Origin: Mahella sp.
GTDB lineage: Bacteria > Bacillota > Clostridia > Mahellales > Mahellaceae
Assembly: GCF_020054945.1 (NCBI RefSeq)
Contig: NZ_JAIHAU010000002.1
Span: 26,579 to 90,578, forward strand
Direction of reading: 5' to 3'
DNA length: 64,000 nt
The notes beneath the pieces were generated by a model, which was not told the DNA's origin, made no database searches, and saw nothing but the letters and a program-made list of their open reading frames with translations. Of the stretch, positions 1-7,782 are shown piece after piece (positions within the stretch are counted from its first letter, which is position 1; each line of letters opens with the position of its first letter). The position numbers and the translations under genes were made by a program.

Positions 1-454
1 TGAGGTTGCCCTTCCATGCAGTCGGATTAACACACGGCAATCTGAATACCATGTCCCGGGTTAATGGGTTATCTATTATATAAAAATCCTCTTCGCCTCT
101 TGAAATATACGGCTTTTTAAGCTTAAACTTACAACAAAGCTTAAAGGAATAGCGCGGCAATAAACTTAGATCTATTTTATCCGCAGCAAAGGTCTGCTCA
201 AAGAAATCATAGACTCCCCATTCTTTAAGCTTTGTTGCATAATCGACATCGGAGTTATTTTGTATCCACAATTGGCGCAGTTCGCTAGCCCAATCTTTAT
301 TGCATACAGCCAATACATTATAGGCCAGGCTAGGGTCTACCTCCAGCAACGTTTCAAGTTTTTTATTCAACTTCTCTTTTTTTGGAGCAGAAGATATTTC
401 ATCGAACAATTTTTTGTTTTGAAAAAATGCATTTGCATACCAATCCGATATCAT
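1..454 (-). CDS. Partial CRISPR-associated RAMP-superfamily protein (type III), truncated by the window edge
   Basis: Hand translation of minus strand from ATG at 454: MISDWYANAFFQNKKLFDEISSAPKKEKLNKKLETLLEVDPSLAYNV...LCCKFKLKKPYISRGEEDFYIIDNPLTRDMVFRLPCVNPTAWKGNL. The 'kPYISrg..fyiidNPltrDmvFrlPcVnPtaWKGnL' pattern resembles type III RAMP proteins. Nearly abuts the cmr1-like stop codon. Absent from the ORF track because it runs off the edge. Confidence 0.65.
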   Translation of the reverse strand, partial: MISDWYANAFFQNKKLFDEISSAPKKEKLNKKLETLLEVDPSLAYNVLAVCNKDWASELRQLWIQNNSDVDYATKLKEWGVYDFFEQTFAADKIDLSLLPRYSFKLCCKFKLKKPYISRGEEDFYIIDNPLTRDMVFRLPCVNPTAWKGNL

Positions 455-455
455 C

Positions 456-1622
456 TCATTCACCCCCCATCACTTTTTTTACAAGATCCGAGCCATAGCG
501 CTTTTCGACGATATTTACGTTGCCTCCGAATATATATTCAAGATAGTCTTTAAGTATATCCGCCAATTCCTTTACATCAATATGCTTATCCTTTACACAT
601 AATCCGGGCGGTGCAAAAGCGAAAACCCTTAAGCGATACCCCTGCCCATCAGCCCTCTTGTATGGCATACTGAAAAACACGCGTCCAGCCAGCCTTTGTT
701 CATCATCTTTGACGTTTTGACTGCTTGGTCCCAAAAGCAAATCCAACTCTTTCGGCTGGCTGACATCGGCACTCTCCTGCCAATCTTTATTTTCCTTGAG
801 CCACCTTCGAAAACCGAAGAACTTGCCGTCTTTATCGTTGGCTTCATATTTTAGGTCAAATACACATGGTATGTACCCTTCTTTATTGCTGCTGTTTTTT
901 TCTATAAATGATTTAAGACCCTCTTTATTTATATCGCAATCCATAGTAACCAGATTGGAAAGGGAGTAGTCGTGTTCTATGCTATTTTCTGAAAGCGCCG
1001 CACCCTTGTTCAGCAGTTGCTTCATTTGATTCATAATTAGCCTTTCATCACAAGCAGGTTCTAGCAAATGGATTTGACCAAAGCCATGTTGCATTTTGGC
1101 CCCCAATCCCCCAAATAGCTCTATAAAGCTAAAAACCATCAGCAATTGTGACTTAATAAATTCACTATCTCTGCCATAGAAGCACAAATCAAACCCTATG
1201 TCGCCAAAGAAAGCCTTGTTCCCGTTAAATATTCTTCCCAGCCATCCCTTATTTTCTTGGTTTAATGAAACGAAAGAAAATGTTACCAAAGGTGCGTTTA
1301 CAACCCTAAACTGAAACCTTCTTTTCCACCCCCCGCATCCGAAAATCCTGCATACAGCGCATATGCCTTGCTCATCCAGTATATCATCAACCGTTTTGCC
1401 CTTTTTAATCCCCTCGTTATACTTTTCAGCGTCCAGCATGCACCGATTATCATCGCTCGTAATATCACAAACGCTGATGCCAAGGCCCCTGCATATAACC
1501 TCATACCAAAACCTCAGGCTACCTACAATGCTGGTTTCATGCAATCTATCACAGTCTTTAGCAACACCTCCCGACCATAAAGGCGTATAGGTTTTAATTT
1601 TTATATTCATTTCGTCTGCCAT
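456..1622 (-). CDS. cmr1: Type III CRISPR-associated RAMP protein, Cmr1 family
   Basis: N-terminus MNIKIKTYTPLWSGGVAKDCDRLHETSIVGSLRFWYEVICRGLG is Cmr1-like (T.TPLwtGG...i..tsi.GslRfWyE.i.R); glycine-rich 'CRIFGCGGWKRRFQFRV' and 'FGGLGAKMQHGFGQ'; RBS GGGAGG upstream. Confidence 0.85.
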   Translation of the reverse strand: MADEMNIKIKTYTPLWSGGVAKDCDRLHETSIVGSLRFWYEVICRGLGISVCDITSDDNRCMLDAEKYNEGIKKGKTVDDILDEQGICAVCRIFGCGGWKRRFQFRVVNAPLVTFSFVSLNQENKGWLGRIFNGNKAFFGDIGFDLCFYGRDSEFIKSQLLMVFSFIELFGGLGAKMQHGFGQIHLLEPACDERLIMNQMKQLLNKGAALSENSIEHDYSLSNLVTMDCDINKEGLKSFIEKNSSNKEGYIPCVFDLKYEANDKDGKFFGFRRWLKENKDWQESADVSQPKELDLLLGPSSQNVKDDEQRLAGRVFFSMPYKRADGQGYRLRVFAFAPPGLCVKDKHIDVKELADILKDYLEYIFGGNVNIVEKRYGSDLVKKVMGGE

Positions 1623-1637
1623 TTTAAACTTACCTCC

Positions 1638-4538
1638 CTAGTTAAAGAGTCCTTTCCTACTACAACATGAGTATAATTCGACGATATCCTTGAGTTCACC
1701 GGATACAGCTGCTTTCACAATATCGTCCATGTTGCCGGGTTTACCATTTTCCCACAAGGCGTTATTTAATACTGCCTGCACAAATTCTGAAAATACAGTA
1801 TCGTCCTTATTTGACTGCCATTCTAACCTTTTAGTCTCTATAAGCTCGATTAAGCCTTTGATTTGAGTAGATGATAGGCCTTGCTGCAATATGTCCCAAA
1901 TTTGAGAGAATGTATCTAATTCTTCTAACAGATACGGCCTATTGTCTCTATCGTTTTGTTTACCCCTTCTCCCATATTTCACCTCAAAACGTCGAGCCGA
2001 AGCATCTACATATATAAAATCAAACGATGAAGGATATATAGATACCGAATCACCTTCACGTAAGTCCTTGACATTGACAAGCCAGCCATCGGGACCCCTG
2101 AAAGCCGTGGAACGGTCCTGCAACTCTTGTAGAGAATTTACCTGTTGAGGATCTAAATAGAAATTGGAATGCCATATATCATCTTCTATATCCCACGTTA
2201 CACCATTTTCAAATTTCAGTTTATGATATTTATCATTGTGGCTGATAGAAGGCACGCGCCACGGTTCCTTTTTTGGCTTGTTTTTTACCATCTTATATGA
2301 AATGTCCAAAAGAGCGTTCATCGGGGTATTATGTTTGGCAATAGCCATACCTAAAAACAACGGCAGGCGATTTCTCACTTTGGCCATCTCCTGCTGATAC
2401 ATTTCTTTGATTTTGTGCACAACATCCAATGCCTTATCGGCAGGTACCAAAACGCTAAAATATTGAGGTTCACTTAATAAAGGAATAATCCTTGGATATG
2501 GAGCATCCAATAAGACAACATTTCTTATCTTTAAATCACCCAATTTTGAATTGGTTTCATTGCTTATTATTTCAATTGCCTTTGCGTTTGCCAATATCTC
2601 TCTTATATGCTCGCATGAAACACCATATTCGTTATCCAAGGAGAATTTCGGATCAAGTTGATTGGCCAATCTCTGCAGATTTTCGATTACGATATATCTA
2701 TTACCGTCATAATACAGATCAAACACAGTATTTTCTATCTTAGCTTCATAGGCGTAGTGCTCATCTATACTTGCTCCGCTTATTACATGCAAGAATTCCC
2801 CTGTTATCCCAATCCTTTGTTCTGCTCCACCAACCACTTTTTTAAGTTCTTTTAATACTTCGTTCCAAAATGCATAAGTGGTCCCCCACACCCTTTGTAT
2901 TCGAGCAAAGGATGGAGGCTTACGCCACACTCCCATGGCCAGCATTTCATTTTCCGGCATGTCTTCGTACTTTTCGCCTAAAAAGAGGGTTCTTTTCATA
3001 TTGCCCAAAGTGTTATAATCTGTCCTTGCAACTTTCTTAAATTTTTTAAGATTCTCTAAGTTACAACCATCCTTCTTGCCCTTAAACTCATTTGCAATAT
3101 CTGAGAATTCCACGCCACAATCTTCTTTGACATTTCTAAAGGTCGATATCATTCTACCGTTCAACCAATTATCAAGATCGAATTTTGCAGTTATAAGAGC
3201 AACCTCACCTTTAAAATCCGAAATTTCATTCATCCAAATGGTAGTATCTAACTTTTCAGTAGCCCATTCCTTACTTCTGCCACTTAAACGTTCAAAGCAC
3301 TTTTGGCATATCTTCCTTGACTCTATCTGTTGCGGTCTTACATGGCATATCGTACATTTATCCTTGGAACTTTGCCACTCCCTTTGAAGTAAAGCCAGAG
3401 TCGGCGATAAAGGCGCTATTTCTCCCGCCAATTCTGAGCCAGAAAAGAAAATACAGCGCCCCGCTGATTTGCTCACATTTACAGTGATAAGTACTTCACC
3501 ATCTGCCTCTTTATCGAACCTCCTCCTTATGACGTTTTCAAATGTCTCATTACTCTCACATTTATAATCCAATATATCCTCTATATCAGGAATTATAAAC
3601 AGTATACTATTGACATCACGATATACCTCAAACCCGAGAGGGTATTCTACCTCTATCAAATGCTTTATATTATCGAATCCCTTATTAATGAGATCTCTGT
3701 ATGCTAAAACAGCACCTATACGAGGTTTGGATATAAGCTCCAATCCATCTAAAGCTACACGCAGCGTCCTCCATTTATATTGTTCTTCCTTAACATCCTT
3801 GGTTGGTGGCCTATATTCACCATTTAATAGAACCTCCGCTAAAGAAGCCTTAAGAAAGGCCACTGAAGCCATAGTCTGATCCCACAGCGAAACATCATTT
3901 ACTGGCTTTCGCGTTTCAGCCACAGTGATTGAAAAATCATCCTTTAACCTTTCGATGAAGGATGAGCGCCATCCCAGCCATTGTGATAAATCCCAAGCTA
4001 TAGTTCCATCAATATAATCTTTTAATTCTTTTAGCTTGCTTTCCAAAAAATCATATAGTTCATGTCTGCGTTTACAGATCATATCGCGATCGATAAAACC
4101 GCTTTCATAACCAAAAGCCGAAGCAAGTGCCACATTTCCTTGCTGTTCATGATAGCTGCCATCTTCTAATATACCCTTTTCAACCGACGAACCCCTGGCA
4201 TGGGCATCCTTCATAAGCTTTAAATAACCGCTATCGTTATTCGATACTCCATTTTGATGGTTCTCAACTATATCCTTAATGGCAAATTTTGGTTTAGGCT
4301 CATCAATATTTTCGAATTTACACAGCGGTATGTTAAGCCATTTTTCTGCCAATAGCTTAAATAAATCAGGAAAATTTGATTCCAAATCGTCTGGAAGTTT
4401 ACGAGCATAGCTATGATTTATGAGAAATTTTTCATAGAATTTTCCTATCATGTGCAACCACATAGCAACTTCTACTGGCAGAAGCACATCGCGATTATCA
4501 GCCAATATCCCTAAATCTTTAGGTTTACCCTCATCCAT
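1638..4538 (-). CDS. csx11: Cas10-family large subunit, Csx11-like (type III-C-like or divergent III-B)
   Basis: 966 aa next to Cmr1. Zinc-ribbon CTICHVRPQQIESRKICQKCF; palm-like 'VALITAKFDLDNWLNG'; second palm 'PQYFSVLVPADKALDVVHKIKEMY...GMAIAKHNTPMNALLD' aligns by eye with Cas10 palm domains but lacks GGDD; 'WLHMIGKF' sits where HDIGKF is expected. Confidence 0.75.
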   Translation of the reverse strand: MDEGKPKDLGILADNRDVLLPVEVAMWLHMIGKFYEKFLINHSYARKLPDDLESNFPDLFKLLAEKWLNIPLCKFENIDEPKPKFAIKDIVENHQNGVSNNDSGYLKLMKDAHARGSSVEKGILEDGSYHEQQGNVALASAFGYESGFIDRDMICKRRHELYDFLESKLKELKDYIDGTIAWDLSQWLGWRSSFIERLKDDFSITVAETRKPVNDVSLWDQTMASVAFLKASLAEVLLNGEYRPPTKDVKEEQYKWRTLRVALDGLELISKPRIGAVLAYRDLINKGFDNIKHLIEVEYPLGFEVYRDVNSILFIIPDIEDILDYKCESNETFENVIRRRFDKEADGEVLITVNVSKSAGRCIFFSGSELAGEIAPLSPTLALLQREWQSSKDKCTICHVRPQQIESRKICQKCFERLSGRSKEWATEKLDTTIWMNEISDFKGEVALITAKFDLDNWLNGRMISTFRNVKEDCGVEFSDIANEFKGKKDGCNLENLKKFKKVARTDYNTLGNMKRTLFLGEKYEDMPENEMLAMGVWRKPPSFARIQRVWGTTYAFWNEVLKELKKVVGGAEQRIGITGEFLHVISGASIDEHYAYEAKIENTVFDLYYDGNRYIVIENLQRLANQLDPKFSLDNEYGVSCEHIREILANAKAIEIISNETNSKLGDLKIRNVVLLDAPYPRIIPLLSEPQYFSVLVPADKALDVVHKIKEMYQQEMAKVRNRLPLFLGMAIAKHNTPMNALLDISYKMVKNKPKKEPWRVPSISHNDKYHKLKFENGVTWDIEDDIWHSNFYLDPQQVNSLQELQDRSTAFRGPDGWLVNVKDLREGDSVSIYPSSFDFIYVDASARRFEVKYGRRGKQNDRDNRPYLLEELDTFSQIWDILQQGLSSTQIKGLIELIETKRLEWQSNKDDTVFSEFVQAVLNNALWENGKPGNMDDIVKAAVSGELKDIVELYSCCSRKGLFN

Positions 4539-4562
4539 TGAAACTCACCCCTTAATTTCTTT

Positions 4563-4588
4563 TCGTAGTATCAAAAGTATTGATATGC
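4563..4588 (+). repeat. Direct-repeat copy 1 flanking the nagZ/Rpn block
   Basis: TCGTAGTATCAAAAGTATTGATATGC, 25/26 identical to 7681-7706. Confidence 0.85.
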
Positions 4589-4632
4589 CATGCTTTAGCC
4601 TCTTTGTTAGGCTCTATTTCGAAAGCTGTATA

Positions 4633-4812
4633 GACTATATTGGAAGGGCAGCCGTCAAAGCTTTAAACGCCGGCATCAACATTGTCTTGGTATGCCATGA
4701 ATATGGAAATGAGATAGCGGCAATTGAAGCCATAAAAAAGCCACAAACGAGGACGCTATATCCATGGATAAAATAAATGCCAGCGTAGATGAAATCTACC
4801 AGGTTCTATATT
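4633..4812 (+). pseudogene. nagZ-like 3' fragment (beta-N-acetylhexosaminidase C-terminal remnant), frameshifted
   Basis: IGRAAVKALNAGINIVLVCHEYGNEIAAIEAIKK matches IGTAAVKALNAGIDIVLVCHEYENEIAVVEAIKK of the intact gene at 5478-6752; one A fewer in the poly-A tract near 4734-4739 breaks the frame. Confidence 0.8.
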
Positions 4813-4819
4813 GACCGCC

Positions 4820-5125
4820 CTACTTAAGATAATCGTTGAGCTGTTCCACATCGTTTATTTCAAAAATGGTATCAGCTATAGTCTCTAATACCGCATCATT
4901 CTGTTCCCTTATCTTCTCAACGTAATCTTCCGATAAGGTTCCAAACCTCTTCCGCAGAAACCTAACAATCATTTCTGCTTTGCCCTTTTCGATGCCCCTT
5001 TCAATGGCCTCAGCTATACCTTCGGCTTTGCCTTTCTCAATGCCTTTTTCAATGCCTTCAGCTATACCTTCTTCTCGTCCGATCTCTTTATAAATCTTGG
5101 CTAGGTTACTATTATCCCATGTCAA
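4820..5125 (-). pseudogene. C-terminal fragment of an Rpn/PD-(D/E)XK-family transposase-like protein
   Basis: NLAKIYKEIGREEGIAEGIEKGIEKGKAEGIAEAIERGIEKGKAEMIVRFLRKRFGTLSEDYVEKI: characteristic EGIxxGIEKG low-complexity linker plus RFG.LSEDY tail; the N-terminal nuclease domain is missing. Confidence 0.7.
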
Positions 5126-5477
5126 TCCTATGTTATCACCTTCTCCTCAAATTTTAAACCTTTTTCTTTCGGCCGCTCTAACATATCATCATTCGTACCC
5201 ATCATACCATATTTTACATCTATGTGCAAGAATATATTTTCGCATATAATCTATCATCTCATACGCTGCGAGATTATTGAAGAGCCCGAGCTCTTACGGT
5301 TAAGGTGAACTTTGGTTCAAATTTATATCATTCGCATCGTACAATTGCTGCTTGCCCGCAATAGTAAATGAGATTTGACGCATAAGGAATTTTCATCAAA
5401 AATTGATTAGCTGTAACCTTTTGGTGTATGATATATAATGTGTATTGCTTAAGCAGACAAAATAGTAGAAACGGAGA

Positions 5478-6752
5478 ATGGCAAACGTGCGCAGGATAAT
5501 CCTGATAACTGTTATTTTAAGCATAATCGCCGCATCGCTTATTGGATGCGGGTTGGGTAAAAACCAGACGCCAAGCTCCCCGCCCAAAACCGGAGATTCG
5601 AGTTCAAAGCCGCCCGAATCGGGAACCGAGCCTCAAGCGCCAGAGCCCCCTTTGGAAGAAAAGGACCCCATTGAAGAAAGAATTGACGCCATGACGCTCG
5701 ATGAGAAAATAGGGCAGATGGTCATAGTAGGATTAGATGGATATAATATAGATGAGAATGCCAAAACCCTCATTGAGGAAAAGCACGTCGGCGGATTTAT
5801 ACTATTTGAAAGAAACGTCGAAGATGCCGCTCAATTGCTGAATTTGACAAATTCATTAAAGCGCGCTAACACGGTCAACAAGATTCCTCTATTCATATCC
5901 GTCGACGAAGAAGGCGGAAGAGTATCCAGGATGCCCGATAGCATAAAAAAGCTCCCCACCAACAAAGCCATAGGCCAGATCAACGATGCCGACTATAGCT
6001 TTGGAATAGGCAGCGTTATCGGTAAAGAATTGAAAGCTTTTGGTTTCAATATGGACTTTGCGCCCGTGCTGGACATCAATAGCAATCCGAAAAATCCCGT
6101 AATAGGCGATAGATCTTTTGGCGCAGATGCCCAGACTGTAACCAAACTGGGCATACAGACCATGGAGGGAATCCGCACAGGAGGCGTTATCTCGGTGGTT
6201 AAGCATTTCCCCGGCCACGGGGATACATCGGTGGATTCCCATATAGACCTGCCCTCGGTCAACAACAGCTTGGAGCGATTGAGGAGTTTTGAGCTCATTC
6301 CATTCGCTTCGGCCATAGAAAACAACGCCGATGGGATAATGGTGGCTCACATACTCTTACCGAAGATCGACCCCGGCTACCCTTCTTCTATGTCTAAAAA
6401 GATAATAACCGGCATTTTGAGGGAAGAATTAAAATACGACGGCGTGATATTAAGCGACGATCTCACCATGGGCGCCATAGTAGATAACTATAGTATTGGA
6501 ACGGCGGCCGTCAAAGCTTTAAACGCCGGCATCGACATTGTTCTGGTATGCCATGAATATGAAAATGAGATAGCAGTAGTCGAAGCTATAAAAAAAGCCG
6601 CAAATGAAGGCGCTATATCCATGGATAAAATAGATGCCAGTGTGTATAGGATTTTAGCGCTGAAACAGCGGTATGCCCTTAAGGACGAGGAAATAGAGTC
6701 CGTCGATGTTAAGAGCATCAATGACGCCATAACCCATGCCCTCGACCGATGA
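5478..6752 (+). CDS. nagZ: Beta-N-acetylhexosaminidase, glycoside hydrolase family 3, lipoprotein
   Basis: Lipobox SLIGC; GH3 motifs VDEEGGRVSRM, KHFPGHGDTSVDSHIDLP, GVILSDDLTMGAI. Confidence 0.92.
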   Translation: MANVRRIILITVILSIIAASLIGCGLGKNQTPSSPPKTGDSSSKPPESGTEPQAPEPPLEEKDPIEERIDAMTLDEKIGQMVIVGLDGYNIDENAKTLIEEKHVGGFILFERNVEDAAQLLNLTNSLKRANTVNKIPLFISVDEEGGRVSRMPDSIKKLPTNKAIGQINDADYSFGIGSVIGKELKAFGFNMDFAPVLDINSNPKNPVIGDRSFGADAQTVTKLGIQTMEGIRTGGVISVVKHFPGHGDTSVDSHIDLPSVNNSLERLRSFELIPFASAIENNADGIMVAHILLPKIDPGYPSSMSKKIITGILREELKYDGVILSDDLTMGAIVDNYSIGTAAVKALNAGIDIVLVCHEYENEIAVVEAIKKAANEGAISMDKIDASVYRILALKQRYALKDEEIESVDVKSINDAITHALDR

Positions 6753-6764
6753 GCCCATATAACT

Positions 6765-6952
6765 GCATCATTCTGTTTCCTTATCTTCTCAACGTAATCT
6801 TCCGATAAGGTTCCAAACCTCTTCCGCAGAAACCTAATAATCATTTCTGTTTTGCCTTTTTCGATGCCCTTTTCAATACCTTCAGCTATACCTTCTTCTC
6901 GTCCGATCTCTTTATAAATTTTAGCCAGATTGCTATTATCCCATGTTATCAC
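6765..6952 (-). pseudogene. Second C-terminal Rpn-family fragment, truncated at nagZ side
   Basis: MITWDNSNLAKIYKEIGREEGIAEGIEKGIEKGKTEMIIRFLRKRFGTLSEDYVEKIRKQNDAV is near-identical to 4820-5125; then the frame runs into antisense nagZ. Confidence 0.7.
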
Positions 6953-7017
6953 CTTCTTTATCCAATATGCGCTTTATTTCTCCCTCAAATTTTAAACCTT
7001 CTTCTTTTTCGGCAGCT

Positions 7018-7046
7018 AAGTACTTTCGGAAACTCCGAAAGTACTT
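7018..7046. repeat. Perfect 13-bp inverted repeat with 3-nt loop
   Basis: AAGTACTTTCGGA-AAC-TCCGAAAGTACTT; no obvious T-tract on either side. Confidence 0.9.
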
Positions 7047-7404
7047 AAAATCTATGTTAAAGGCTTGACTGTTTATGTCTTACCTGCAACATTCCCCGTA
7101 CCTTGTCTATACACTTTGTTTAAAAATTTTTGGCTGCATTTTATCTTGACTTTTTCAAAATCGCCCCATAATCGAAATGGATAGCACTATTTACCATTAC
7201 TTCGATTCCGGGAGGTTTTATTATGTTGCGTGACTGGCAGTCTCATATGGATTATCAGCAGTATCTTTTATCAACTTTACCTGAGTTCTTTAATGTTAAG
7301 GGAGACAGGGTGCTTAGGTTAGAAGGTTCAATATCTAAAAATGCATGATAATATTTTATCGGCCTTTTCGGCTGAAAGAACTATCGCAAATAAGATTCTT
7401 CTGC

Positions 7405-7674
7405 TTATGCCATATACTTTCCATCCTTACAACGCCAAAGCCAATTTTCGCCATCATAATTCTCAATTTGTGTTTCTATCTTCTTTACATAATCCGCAGC
7501 AGATTCCTCGTTTGCGTACCAGACATTTGCTTGCCCAAAACCAAAAGAACGAGTTACCCGTTCCCTGGGAACCTGCCAGATATGGAAGTTCCTTTGACCT
7601 TCAGGAAGCAGTACACAATCGTCTGCGGCAGCTTCTATATTATAGTCTCGATCATCAATTTCTTGATAATACCA
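7405..7674 (-). pseudogene. Start-less truncated ORF of unknown family
   Basis: Minus-strand open frame WYYQEIDDRDYNIEAAADDCVLLPEGQRNFHIWQVPRERVTRSFGFGQANVWYANEESAADYVKKIETQIENYDGENWLWRCKDGKYMA*, preceded by an in-frame TGA at 7675-7677. Protein-like composition but no start codon. Confidence 0.5.
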
Positions 7675-7680
7675 TCAATA

Positions 7681-7706
7681 TCGTAGTGTCAAAAGTATTG
7701 ATATGC
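7681..7706 (+). repeat. Direct-repeat copy 2 flanking the nagZ/Rpn block
   Basis: TCGTAGTGTCAAAAGTATTGATATGC. Confidence 0.85.
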
Positions 7707-7782
7707 TAATGACCCGTAATGCTTTATATGACTTGCTTTCGCAAGTATTTGAACCTTTACCCTCACCTACCTCCACCTTTTG

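Noticed and set aside
1638-4538. Plus-strand ORFs within the cas10 region (e.g. 3076-3387, 3610-3879)
   Set aside because: Antisense frames inside a continuous 966-aa coding sequence with recognisable domains.
5889-6350. 153-aa minus-strand ORF
   Set aside because: Antisense to the well-supported nagZ coding frame; no recognisable motif.
7222-7344. Short frame MLRDWQSHMDYQQYLLSTLPEFFNVKGDRVLRLEGSISKNA with GGGAGG-type RBS
   Set aside because: Could be a truncated transposase N-terminus, but the family is not recognisable by eye, so not called.
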